In this document: positions 14,881 to 22,606 of the stretch, piece by piece
Position numbering within the stretch: the stretch's first letter is position 1
Layout: each line of letters begins with the position of its first letter
Assembly (NCBI RefSeq): GCF_023264675.1
Contig: NZ_JAHFVG010000026.1
Span: 19,155-83,154 of the forward strand
Length of the DNA stretch: 64,000 bases
Source: Rhodococcus sp. (in: high G+C Gram-positive bacteria)
GTDB lineage: Bacteria; Actinomycetota; Actinomycetes; Mycobacteriales; Mycobacteriaceae
Direction of reading: 5' to 3'
The notes under the pieces: model-generated
What the model was told of the DNA's origin: nothing
Databases searched by the model: none
Seen by the model: the letters and a program-made list of their open reading frames with translations, nothing else
Program-made: the position numbers and the translations under genes

Positions 14881-17439
14881 ATGTCGATCCAGGACCTGGA
14901 CACCCGCAGCTATCCCGCGCTGGCTCCGTTGTGCAAGCCGCATGCTCGCGACACTCTGATGGACCGTCTGTGCGAAGTCGCCCACACGACACCGCAGGCA
15001 ACGGCCATCGTCGCCGAGGACGGTGCAGTGACCTTCGACAAGTTGCTGCACCGTACCTACGCCGTCGCACGCAAGATCGCCCGAATCTCTCCGGACGATG
15101 CGCGGCCCATCGCAATCGACACCACATGCACGGTCGAAGCACTGACGCTGATGCTGGCCGTCATGGCCTCCGGGCGTGGTCTCGTTCCCCTCGATCCGAA
15201 ACTGCCCGACTTTCGACGAGACCACATCGTCGAACAATCGAATGCGGTACGGCTTCAGGTCGACGACATCCAGAACTTCGAAGAATCGTCGATTCCGCTC
15301 CCGGTGGCAACGGGTGAGCGCATCGCGCTCATTGCGTTCACGTCCGGTTCCACCGGCGCAGCCAAAGGCGTGCTCCTGAGCAATCGGATGTGCCTGAGCA
15401 AGGCGTACGAGGTCAGCTCCGCATTGAATTTGTCGCCGCTGGATCGAATCGGAAATGCTCTGCCGATCAGCTTCGGGGCCGGACTCAACACCGTGTTCGC
15501 CGGCATCCTCAGCGGCGCGACGGTCTACTGCCGCGACCCGAGGAACACTCAGTCGGACAGTCTCGTCGAATGGATCTCCTCACACTCGCTGACAACGCTT
15601 CACTGCTCGCCATCGCTTGTTCGCAGCACCTTTGTTGCCTCCGACACCGCAGAGACGCACCCCTCTCCGATTCATGCCGTCCCCGACAACATCGTTCCGT
15701 CGTTGAGGTACGTCACCACCTACGGTGAACCGCTGCACGCGCAGGACGTGACAGCGTTTCGCGCGGACTCGGGCAGCGTTGCGACGTTCGTCAACTGGTA
15801 CGCCACCACCGAGGCCGGAGCCATCGCGTGCCACAAGTACCGGATGAACGATCCGCTCCCGCACGGATTTCTGTCGGCCGGAGTCTCACCGAACGGGAAG
15901 TCGCTCGACATCGTGCGATCCGATGGGCACCTTGCCCGACGAGGTGAAGTCGGTCAGATCAGGTTGACCGCCGAGTGCCTCGCCGACGGCTACCTCGATC
16001 TCCCGGTTCAGACGAGAGAACGCTTCACCACGGACTCGGGATATCGGCGCTATTGGACCGGCGACATGGGCCGAATCGACGAACGTGGCGTGCTGCAGCT
16101 CGTCGGTCGCGTCGACGACGCGGTGAAGATACGCGGCTACCAGGTCGAACCAGCCGAGGTGGAAAGCGCACTGCGCTCGTTGGACGGTCTTTCCGATGCG
16201 TTCGTCACCGCCCACGAGGACGACTCGTCCACCGAGTTGGAGGCCTACTTCGTCGGAGGCCCGTTCACCGACGCCGACGTCCGCGTTGCACTCCGGGAGC
16301 AGCTTCCCGAGTGGATGGTCCCCAAGTACATCACCAAGCTCGATGCGCTCCCTCGCACCGAACGCGGCAAGGTCGACCGCGCCGCGCTTCCCAGCTCGGC
16401 CCAACGCGCTCCGCATGCTTCCACCACGGTGCTGATCGGTGCCACCGAGAACTGGCTGGCGCACATCGTTGCCCGCGAACTCGACCTCACCTCGGTCCAC
16501 CGGGACGACGATTTCGCCGAACTCGGGGCCACCTCGCTCGTGACCACCAAAATTCTGGTCGAGGTCCGGGTGGCGTTTCACGTCGAACTGGCAGCGGAGG
16601 ATCTCGTCGACGCCATGACGGTCCGCACGCTGGCAGCGGTGATCGACAGCCGCCATGCTTCAGCCGACCGCGTCACCGCGCGCTCGAACAAGAATCCGGT
16701 ACTCGTACCGCTGCGTTCGGGCGGCACGGGGACGCCGCTGTTCGTCGTTGCCGGTGCAGGTGTGCCTGCAGTGGGGCTCGCGCCGCTGGCCCGGCGGCTG
16801 GAGGGCCGCCCGGTCTACGCACTTCAGTCGAAGGGCCTGGAAACCCGGGCGCTACCGCATCGCACCATCGCCGGGGCAGCACGTGCCTACGTCCGCGAGA
16901 TCCAACAAGTTCAGCCACACGGGCCGTACAGCCTGGCCGGCCACTCGCTCGGCGCGTGGATCGCGCTCGAAATGGCCGAAATCCTCCGTGCACGAGGCGA
17001 GAGCGTCGAGCGCGTCATCCTGCTGGATCCCCGACTGTTTCGCTGGCTGTTGGACAAGCTCCCGGGCGGCACCCAGCTGGAGGCAGCGCCGGCCGATCCG
17101 GGCAATCCGATGTACAAGGCAAGCCCGAGGGTCGTACTAGAGCAAGCCTGGCGGATCGCCACGGCAGGCCTGATCCGCTTCCGCACCACGGAGCGATGGC
17201 TCACATTCGGGATCATCGGCGCCATGGCGCTCAAACGACACACGCCGCGGCCGTGGGACGGACCGGTCACCGTCGTCGTCACCGAAAGCAACACCCCCGA
17301 TCGGCGATCGTGGCGGGCGCTCGCCACCGGTGACCTGGACATCACCGAGGTCCCCGGTCATCACATCGGGCTCGTCCGTGAACCTGTGGTCGCCACCGTC
17401 GCCGATGTGATCGACCGAACAATGGACTCGACGCTGTGA
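14881..17439 (+). CDS. Free-standing A-T-TE synthetase (NRPS-like, no condensation domain)
   Basis: An 852-residue three-domain protein. The adenylation domain has TSGSTGAAKG at 154-163, YWTGDMG at about 391-397, GRVDDAVKIRGYQVEPAEVE and the catalytic Lys K497 (RTERGKVDR). The carrier domain has its phosphopantetheine Ser S552 in ELGATSLVTTKIL. The thioesterase has nucleophile S689 in GHSLGAW and a C-terminal His (827 or 828, GHHIGL). The order A-T-TE without condensation is that of enzymes which activate one acid and release it as an ester, lactone, dimer or amide. The DIQNF and FGAGLN regions do not let me name the substrate. An alpha/beta hydrolase gene follows and may be co-transcribed. 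Confidence 0.9.
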   Translation: MSIQDLDTRSYPALAPLCKPHARDTLMDRLCEVAHTTPQATAIVAEDGAVTFDKLLHRTYAVARKIARISPDDARPIAIDTTCTVEALTLMLAVMASGRGLVPLDPKLPDFRRDHIVEQSNAVRLQVDDIQNFEESSIPLPVATGERIALIAFTSGSTGAAKGVLLSNRMCLSKAYEVSSALNLSPLDRIGNALPISFGAGLNTVFAGILSGATVYCRDPRNTQSDSLVEWISSHSLTTLHCSPSLVRSTFVASDTAETHPSPIHAVPDNIVPSLRYVTTYGEPLHAQDVTAFRADSGSVATFVNWYATTEAGAIACHKYRMNDPLPHGFLSAGVSPNGKSLDIVRSDGHLARRGEVGQIRLTAECLADGYLDLPVQTRERFTTDSGYRRYWTGDMGRIDERGVLQLVGRVDDAVKIRGYQVEPAEVESALRSLDGLSDAFVTAHEDDSSTELEAYFVGGPFTDADVRVALREQLPEWMVPKYITKLDALPRTERGKVDRAALPSSAQRAPHASTTVLIGATENWLAHIVARELDLTSVHRDDDFAELGATSLVTTKILVEVRVAFHVELAAEDLVDAMTVRTLAAVIDSRHASADRVTARSNKNPVLVPLRSGGTGTPLFVVAGAGVPAVGLAPLARRLEGRPVYALQSKGLETRALPHRTIAGAARAYVREIQQVQPHGPYSLAGHSLGAWIALEMAEILRARGESVERVILLDPRLFRWLLDKLPGGTQLEAAPADPGNPMYKASPRVVLEQAWRIATAGLIRFRTTERWLTFGIIGAMALKRHTPRPWDGPVTVVVTESNTPDRRSWRALATGDLDITEVPGHHIGLVREPVVATVADVIDRTMDSTL

Positions 17440-17576
17440 ATATTCTCCGTGCGAACACGCCAAGGCTGACCGACGCAATCGCAGCTCACCGAGCACACAA
17501 CGACTGTCTACCGGCGTCGATTACGCGTACGTTGGGCCACGAGGCTGTTGAAATACAGCGAGGAGGCTCACGATCG

Positions 17577-18479
17577 ATGACCGAACACGTATCGCCCTAC
17601 CAACTCGACTCCGTCGAACTGCACAAGGACGTACTCCGCTACGTCGACGTCGGTGACGGACCTCCCGTGGTCCTGGTGCACGGATTGCTCGGATCCCACG
17701 AATCCTGGGCAGGACAGATCGAACGCCTGTCGGAGAAGTACCGCGTCATCGCGCCCGATCTCTTCGGCCACGGCAGCTCCGACAAACCGTCGGGCGACTA
17801 TTCGCTGAGTTCGCACGCCGCGACCATCCGTGATCTGCTCGATCACCTCGACATCTCGTCCGCACCGATGGTGGGTCACTCGCTCGGCGGCGGAATCGTC
17901 ATGCAACTCGTCTATCTCTTCCCCGAGCGAATCGACCGGCTCGCTCTCGTCAGCAGCGGTGGACTCGGTCCGGAAGTGAGCTTGCTGCTCAAGGCCGCGA
18001 CCCTGCCGGGCAGCGAGCTGGTGCTTCCGGTGCTGGCATCGGACTGGGTTCGCAAGAACACCGAGTCGCTCATCGGCCAGCTCGGCAAATGGGGACTACC
18101 CGTTCGTCCCGGCAAGAGCATGGAAGAAACCTGGCGTTCGTTCCAGACCGTCGCCGACAAGGGATCCCGTGAGGCATTCCTCGCATCCACCCGAGCAGTG
18201 GTCGGGCCGCGAGGCCAAACCGTCAGCGCCAAACAGCATTTCGAGAAGTTCGGCACGCTCGCATCGCTGCTGATCTGGGGCGGAAAGGATCGAATGATCC
18301 CGGCAACGCACGCCGACAACATTCGACGCGAAGTTCCCAACTCCAAGGTCGAAATCTTCTCCAACGCAGGTCATTTCCCGCAGCTGGACGAGCCCGATCT
18401 GTTCTTCCGAATTCTCGACGAGTTCCTGGCAGCCAACCAGGCCGTCGAAGAGCGCACGCAGGCAGCAGTTTCGGACTGA
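17577..18479 (+). CDS. Alpha/beta-hydrolase
   Basis: A 300-residue hydrolase with the oxyanion motif VHGLLGS, nucleophile Ser in VGHSLGGG, an acidic residue in IWGGKDRMIP and the catalytic His in NAGHFPQLDEP. This is the layout of meta-cleavage product hydrolases and related esterases. ATG 17577 is chosen for its AGGAGG 10 bases upstream; a GTG at 17436 overlaps the stop of the synthetase gene (GTGA) and would add 47 residues with no family match. It may be co-transcribed with the A-T-TE gene and act on its product; that is inference. Confidence 0.87.
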   Translation: MTEHVSPYQLDSVELHKDVLRYVDVGDGPPVVLVHGLLGSHESWAGQIERLSEKYRVIAPDLFGHGSSDKPSGDYSLSSHAATIRDLLDHLDISSAPMVGHSLGGGIVMQLVYLFPERIDRLALVSSGGLGPEVSLLLKAATLPGSELVLPVLASDWVRKNTESLIGQLGKWGLPVRPGKSMEETWRSFQTVADKGSREAFLASTRAVVGPRGQTVSAKQHFEKFGTLASLLIWGGKDRMIPATHADNIRREVPNSKVEIFSNAGHFPQLDEPDLFFRILDEFLAANQAVEERTQAAVSD

Positions 18480-18487
18480 CTCGCACT

Positions 18488-19120
18488 GTGACCGTGATAC
18501 CCATGTTTCCGCTCGGCAGCGTACTGCTGCCGGGTGAGCGCCTACCGCTGCACATCTTCGAACCGCGCTACCAGGAGTTGCTGCGGGACTGTCTGACGAC
18601 CGAGGACCCGAGCTTCGGCGTCGTTCTCATCGAGAGAGGCCACGAAGCCGGCGGAGGCGATGCCCGGCACGCAGTGGCGACCATGGCCCACATCGTCGCG
18701 CACCAAGACATCGGCGACGGCAGATACCTCGTGGAATGCGTTGGTGCCGAACGCATCCGCGTCGATGCCTGGCTGGAAGACGATCCGTACCCCCGTGCCG
18801 ACGCACGCGCATGGCCGGACGAGGACGACACCCCGGTCCTCGCTGCACAGTTCGACGTGCTGCACGAAAAGATCCGCGAGCTCTACCGCCTGATCGGCAC
18901 GCTCGCCGAAGCCGAGGGATCGGAACCGCCGGGAGAGCCGGCCTTCTCGGAGATTCCGGCCGATGCAGGCGAGCGGTTGTTCACCCTGGCATCGATGATC
19001 CCCCTCGGCGAGTCCGACCGTCACGACATCCTGTCCGCACCCGGCGCCGCGGCGCGGATCGTGGCACTGACCGACGGCCTCGACAACATCACCGACATCG
19101 TGCGGTTCAGACTGCAGTAG
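18488..19120 (+). CDS. LON-domain (peptidase substrate-binding domain) protein
   Basis: A 210-residue protein that is only the N-terminal domain of Lon protease: MFPLGSVLLPGERLPLHIFEPRYQELLRDCL followed by the beta barrel and a helical end (AGERLFTLASMIPLGESDRHDIL). It has no ATPase or protease part. The family is conserved in actinobacteria and has no settled function. It begins at GTG 8 bases after the preceding hydrolase gene and ends before the strong terminator at 19161. Confidence 0.88.
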   Translation: MTVIPMFPLGSVLLPGERLPLHIFEPRYQELLRDCLTTEDPSFGVVLIERGHEAGGGDARHAVATMAHIVAHQDIGDGRYLVECVGAERIRVDAWLEDDPYPRADARAWPDEDDTPVLAAQFDVLHEKIRELYRLIGTLAEAEGSEPPGEPAFSEIPADAGERLFTLASMIPLGESDRHDILSAPGAAARIVALTDGLDNITDIVRFRLQ

Positions 19121-19160
19121 ACGCTCGCGCGTCGGCCGGGCGACAACACCCGCGAAAGGC

Positions 19161-19197
19161 AGAAATACCCCGGAAGCATGGCTTCCGGGGTATTTCT
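19161..19197 (+). terminator. Intrinsic terminator, 17-bp perfect stem
   Basis: Two 17-base arms (19161-19177 and 19181-19197) are perfectly complementary around an ATG loop, followed on the + strand by TTC. The stem carries a CCCCGGAAGC core and an AT-rich base, so runs of A and T flank it on both sides and it can work in both directions: for the LON-domain gene on + and for tRNA-fMet on -. Confidence 0.92.
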
Positions 19198-19206
19198 TTC
19201 CTGCAT

Positions 19207-19283
19207 TGGTAGCGGGGACAGGATTTGAACCTGCGACCTCTGGGTTATGAGCCCAGCGAGCTACCGAGCTGCTCCACCCCGCG
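19207..19283 (-). tRNA. Initiator tRNA-fMet (anticodon CAT)
   Basis: 77 bases, with the 3' CCA encoded. The acceptor starts CGCGGGG, and the anticodon loop CTCATAA sits on a stem with the three G:C pairs (GGG/CCC) that mark bacterial initiator tRNA. Position 1 (C) faces a U at position 72, so the first acceptor pair is a mismatch, the other initiator hallmark. The T loop reads GGTTCAAATCC. It is transcribed toward the terminator at 19161. Confidence 0.96.
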
Positions 19284-19343
19284 TCGTTGTTCCTCAACAG
19301 TACATGCATCCGCTCCAGCATCCCAATCGCCTGGTCACGGGCA

Positions 19344-19376
19344 CTCTGCTGTGGGCTACATACGCCGTGAGCAGAG
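19344..19376 (+). promoter_or_regulatory. Candidate PopR operator upstream of the ClpP pair
   Basis: TCTGCT-GTG-GGCTAC at 19345-19359 keeps the left half and the GGC of the right half of the PopR site known from Streptomyces (TCTGCC-N3-GGCAGA). In addition, CTCTGCT (19344-19350) and AGCAGAG (19370-19376) form an inverted pair. It lies 75-107 bases before the first clpP start. The match is partial. Confidence 0.45.
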
Positions 19377-19450
19377 AAACCTTTTCGCCGGTCCAGGAAC
19401 TCGCCACTGTTGACGAAGAACGACGAACCCGATCGAAAAGGACCGAGAAG

Positions 19451-20080
19451 ATGACCGACCCAGGACCCACCAGCTCACCGTTCGACGACCAGCTCGCTTC
19501 TCGATTGCTCGACCAGCGGATCGTGGTGCTCGGCGCCGCAGTCGACGACGCCGTCGCCGGACGCATCTGTGCACAATTGCTTCTGCTCTCGGCGTCGGAC
19601 CCTCGCCGCGACATCGGCCTGTACATCAATTCGCCGGGCGGATCGGTCAGCGCCGGGCTCGCGATCTTGGATACGATGCGGCTCATCCCCAACGATGTGT
19701 CCACTGTTGCAATGGGTTTCGCCGCGAGCATGGGCCAGTTCCTGCTGACGGCCGGGACGAAGGGAAAGCGGTACAGCTTGCCGCATGCGCGGATCATGAT
19801 GCATCAGCCGTCCGCAGGTATCCGTGGCACGGCCGTCGACATCGAGATCCAGGCTCAGAACCTGGAGTACACGAAAGCGTTGATGCACAAGCTCAATGCC
19901 GAGCACAGCGGCCACGACATCGACACCGTGACCGCCGACAGCGAACGTGATCGGTGGTTCACCGCCGAGCAAGCGCGTGACTACGGCCTCGTCGACAACA
20001 TCGTCACCACACTCGACGACATCAATCCCTATGGTCGTTCCGCCGGATTCTCGTCACCGCAACAGAAAGTGGGGATCTGA
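19451..20080 (+). CDS. ATP-dependent Clp protease proteolytic subunit (accessory pair, first)
   Basis: A 209-residue ClpP with the triad S93 (GFAASMGQ), H118 (RIMMHQPS) and D167 (SERDRWF). The substrate groove INSPGGSVSAG is intact. The start ATG 19451 has AAAAGGA 8 bases upstream. It is followed after 3 bases by a second clpP, and next to that lies a divergently oriented PopR-like gene. This arrangement corresponds to the clpP3-clpP4-popR locus of Streptomyces rather than to the housekeeping clpP1P2, which sits with tig and clpX. The C-terminal ending QQKVGI is short. Confidence 0.93.
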   Translation: MTDPGPTSSPFDDQLASRLLDQRIVVLGAAVDDAVAGRICAQLLLLSASDPRRDIGLYINSPGGSVSAGLAILDTMRLIPNDVSTVAMGFAASMGQFLLTAGTKGKRYSLPHARIMMHQPSAGIRGTAVDIEIQAQNLEYTKALMHKLNAEHSGHDIDTVTADSERDRWFTAEQARDYGLVDNIVTTLDDINPYGRSAGFSSPQQKVGI

Positions 20081-20083
20081 GCC

Positions 20084-20674
20084 ATGAGCCAGTACACGAT
20101 TCCGACCGTCATCGAACGAACGCACAGCGGTGAACGCGCCTTCGACATCTACAGCAGGCTACTGTCCGAGCGAGTGATCTTCCTGGGCACCGAAATCGAC
20201 GACGGGGTCGCCAACGTCGTCATCGCTCAACTCTTTCACCTCGAATCGGACAACCCCGACGCCGACATCAGCCTGTACATCAACTCACCCGGCGGATCGT
20301 TCACCGCGATGACCGCCATCTACGACACGATGGAATACATCCGCCCCGACGTGTCCACGTTCTGCGTCGGGCAAGCGGCGTCGGCCGCCGGAGTACTGAT
20401 GGCGTCGGGAGCGCCGGGGAAGCGAATCATGTTGGCACACGCCCGAGTACTGCTGCACCAACCGTCGGGCGGCGGCGAAGGCACCATCTCGGACCTGACG
20501 CTCCAACGTGACGAAATCGTCCGTATACGTTCGGAAATGGAGATCATCCTGGGCAAGCACACCGGGCAGCCGCCCGAGACGATCAGGCGTGACACCGACC
20601 GAGACAAGATCTTCACTGCCGTGGACGCCGTCGACTACGGGCTCGCCGACCTGATCGCGACCAACCGAAACTGA
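20084..20674 (+). CDS. ATP-dependent Clp protease proteolytic subunit (accessory pair, second)
   Basis: A 196-residue ClpP with the triad S100 (VGQAASAAG), H125 (RVLLHQPS) and D174 (TDRDKIF). It probably forms a mixed 14-mer with the product of the preceding gene, as accessory ClpP pairs do, and takes unfolded substrates from ClpX or ClpC. The gene starts 3 bases after the first clpP stop, so the two are translated together in equal amounts. The PopR-like gene converges on its 3' end, 16 bases away. Confidence 0.93.
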   Translation: MSQYTIPTVIERTHSGERAFDIYSRLLSERVIFLGTEIDDGVANVVIAQLFHLESDNPDADISLYINSPGGSFTAMTAIYDTMEYIRPDVSTFCVGQAASAAGVLMASGAPGKRIMLAHARVLLHQPSGGGEGTISDLTLQRDEIVRIRSEMEIILGKHTGQPPETIRRDTDRDKIFTAVDAVDYGLADLIATNRN

Positions 20675-20690
20675 CGGCGTTCGGTGGGGC

Positions 20691-21056
20691 TCAGGCCGCC
20701 ATCATCGTGACCGGAGCCGGGCCGCGCGATGCTCGCCGGATGCCAGGTGCACCGGCGAGTTCGCGTCCGGTCAGAATCAGCAGCGTGGACGGTGTTATGT
20801 CGAGCGCGCCGCACACGGCCGCGAGAACCTCCGACGATGCTTCCTTGCGGCCGCGCTCGATCTCGGACAGATAGGGCATCGATACACGGGCCTGCGCACC
20901 GACCTCGTCGAGCGTGCGTCCCTGTTCTCGGCGCAACCGCCGAAGGACACGTCCGAGCCCCTCTCTCATGAGAGGTTCGCGGACGACAGGATCGCGCGGT
21001 CGCAGCGGCAGGACTTTCGCGGACTTGTCAGGGGACACGCAAGGTTCCTCGGCCAT
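20691..21056 (-). CDS. PopR/ClgR-like HTH regulator with C-terminal Ala-Ala
   Basis: A 121-residue XRE-type regulator. The helix-turn-helix is LGRVLRRLRREQGRTLDEVGAQA followed by VSMPYLSEIERGRKEASSEVLAAV, the sequence type of ClgR and PopR, activators of actinobacterial clp genes. The protein ends VTMMAA. In Streptomyces the last two alanines of ClgR and PopR are the signal for ClpP-dependent destruction, so this regulator is likely a substrate of Clp protease and forms a feedback loop. It converges on the clpP pair. Its own promoter region carries a near-consensus PopR palindrome at 21105-21125. Confidence 0.87.
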   Translation of the reverse strand: MAEEPCVSPDKSAKVLPLRPRDPVVREPLMREGLGRVLRRLRREQGRTLDEVGAQARVSMPYLSEIERGRKEASSEVLAAVCGALDITPSTLLILTGRELAGAPGIRRASRGPAPVTMMAA

Positions 21057-21104
21057 GGGCTCAGGCTAGAAGGAATCGCGCAGGCTCGGGGACGTACCGG
21101 CCCA

Positions 21105-21125
21105 CTTTCTGCTCACGGCAGAAAG
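21105..21125. promoter_or_regulatory. PopR-type palindrome between popR-like gene and enoyl-CoA hydratase
   Basis: CTTTCTGC (21105-21112) and GCAGAAAG (21118-21125) are perfect inverted arms around TCACG. Inside it, TCTGCT-CAC-GGCAGA matches the Streptomyces PopR consensus at 11 of 12 positions. It lies 49 bases before the regulator start and 21 before the hydratase start, so it may control both. Confidence 0.7.
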
Positions 21126-21145
21126 GCGTTCCCTAGAGTGGGCCG

Positions 21146-21928
21146 ATGGCTGCTGTTCAGTGCGACGTCTATGGCGGCATCGCCGTGCTCACCCTCGACA
21201 ACCCACCCGTCAACGCGATGACGCGGGCATCGACACGAGAGCTGAACGCGTTGCTGCGGCGATGTGTCGCCGACGAGTCTGTCAGGGTCGTCGTCCTCAC
21301 CGGAGCCGGCGAGAAGGCATTCTGCGCGGGTTCCGACATCTCCGAGATGCCGGAGATGCAGCGCACGGAATCGGTCGTCGCCCGCAAGACGGAGTTCGAG
21401 AACTCGGCAATGGACTTCCTCGCGGAAGCGCCGATACCGACGATCGCGGCGCTGAACGGGGTGTGCCTCGGCGGGGGACTCGAACTCGCGATGTGTTGCG
21501 ACTTCGTCGTCGCCGAGGAAGGCGGGTTGCTCGGTCTCCCCGAAGTCGATCTGGGATTGATCCCCAGCAGCGGCGGACCGATGCGCGCAATTCGGCGGAT
21601 CGGACTGACGCGAGCCACCGAACTCGTCCTACTCGGCGAGCCGATCACCGCCGAGACCGCACTGGCGTGGGGGTTGATCTCGCGGGTGGCACCGAAGGGC
21701 GAGGCGGTGCCCGCGTCCATGACGTTGGCGCGAACGCTGGCGTCGAAGTCGCCCTCGGCGCTCGCCCTCAACAAGCGTGCGCTGGCCCGAACCTTCGGCG
21801 ACGAGCCGAACCTCCCGGCCAGGGCATCGGTTCGGCTCTTCGAGGAGTCATTCGAGTCTAGTGACGGCCGCGAAGGCGTTCGAGCATTCCTCGCCAAGGA
21901 GCGGCCCCGGTTCGGGCGCGCTCGCTAG
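21146..21928 (+). CDS. Enoyl-CoA hydratase/isomerase family protein
   Basis: A 260-residue crotonase. The first oxyanion-hole region is AFCAGSDISEM and the second is NGVCLGGGLELAM; the position usually held by the catalytic Glu in LPEVDLGLIPSSGG is present. It hydrates or isomerises an acyl-CoA, substrate unknown. The AGDD-type Ala is Ser (CAGSDI), a common variant. It starts at ATG 21146 and its 3' end overlaps the convergent DUF998 gene by 71 bases. A PopR-like palindrome lies just upstream. Confidence 0.88.
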   Translation: MAAVQCDVYGGIAVLTLDNPPVNAMTRASTRELNALLRRCVADESVRVVVLTGAGEKAFCAGSDISEMPEMQRTESVVARKTEFENSAMDFLAEAPIPTIAALNGVCLGGGLELAMCCDFVVAEEGGLLGLPEVDLGLIPSSGGPMRAIRRIGLTRATELVLLGEPITAETALAWGLISRVAPKGEAVPASMTLARTLASKSPSALALNKRALARTFGDEPNLPARASVRLFEESFESSDGREGVRAFLAKERPRFGRAR

Positions 21929-22490
21929 ATCGAAGCAGAGCGAAGGCAGTAAGGATCTCCCAGCCGGTGAACGTATAGATCGCGGCGCGCTCGGCCAGTC
22001 CGACCGGACCGATACCCGCGACGAGGCAGGCCGCTGCCGCGAACCCGGCGACACCGAGCGCCACGCTTCCCGAGCGATACCACTGCGGGCACGCGGGTAC
22101 TCCCGTTCCGACCACCAGTGCGATGACGTTTCCCGCACCGATGGCCAGGACCGCGCCAATCACGTGGGCGCTCCCGTCACCGGCATGAACTGTGGCGACC
22201 AGCGCGGTGCCCACCGAGTACGCCGCGACTGCCGCCAGATATGGAACCCTTCGACGTCCGAGCGCGCCTGCCGAGCAGATGCCCGCGGCCAACACCGACA
22301 CTGCCGACACACCGAAGGCCACGTTCATCGCGGCATAGGCGTCGGAGCTCCCGGGAACGCCGAGGTCGCTGACCGTGTCCCGGATGTAGGAATAGCCGTC
22401 GGTGGCCGCGGCCACCGCGGCCTCCACCACCAGGTACTGCGCGGCGGCGAAGCCGAAGAGGCTGCCGGCAACGATGTCACGACGGCGCAC
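21858..22490 (-). CDS. DUF998 integral membrane protein
   Basis: A 210-residue protein with six predicted transmembrane helices. The start contains the family pattern GFAAAQYLVVEAAVAA and SYIRDTVSDLGVPGSS, typical of DUF998. No function is established for the family. The start is GTG 22490 with AGGAG 9 bases upstream. It is divergent from the TetR/UbiB-kinase operon and its end overlaps the enoyl-CoA hydratase gene by 71 bases. Confidence 0.82.
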   Translation of the reverse strand: MRRRDIVAGSLFGFAAAQYLVVEAAVAAATDGYSYIRDTVSDLGVPGSSDAYAAMNVAFGVSAVSVLAAGICSAGALGRRRVPYLAAVAAYSVGTALVATVHAGDGSAHVIGAVLAIGAGNVIALVVGTGVPACPQWYRSGSVALGVAGFAAAACLVAGIGPVGLAERAAIYTFTGWEILTAFALLRSSERARTGAAPWRGMLERLRGRH

Positions 22491-22539
22491 GATCGAATAC
22501 TCCTATCGGTTGTCGGTCGGGGGCGCAGAACCTCCGCGT

Positions 22540-22553
22540 GTACCGATAGGTAC
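22540..22553. promoter_or_regulatory. Palindrome in the divergent TetR/DUF998 promoter region
   Basis: GTACC-GATA-GGTAC, a perfect 14-base palindrome, 50 bases before the DUF998 start and 53 before the TetR start. A further CCTATCGG at 22502-22509 pairs with CCGATAGG inside the palindrome. The position suits an operator for the adjacent TetR regulator. Confidence 0.55.
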
Positions 22554-22606
22554 AGTCGGTGCCGTCCCATACAGCGTTGTCTGGAACACCCCCTCTAGGA
22601 GCAACT

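Noticed and set aside
9785..17439. One siderophore cluster joining the iron-box gene and the A-T-TE synthetase
   Set aside because: They are 4.4 kb apart, with endonuclease IV on the other strand and an ABC pair between, and no iron box precedes the synthetase.
17436..17576. 47-residue extension of the alpha/beta-hydrolase starting at a GTGA overlap
   Set aside because: Plausible for coupling, but the internal ATG has an AGGAGG site and the family starts there; the overlap is mentioned as an alternative.
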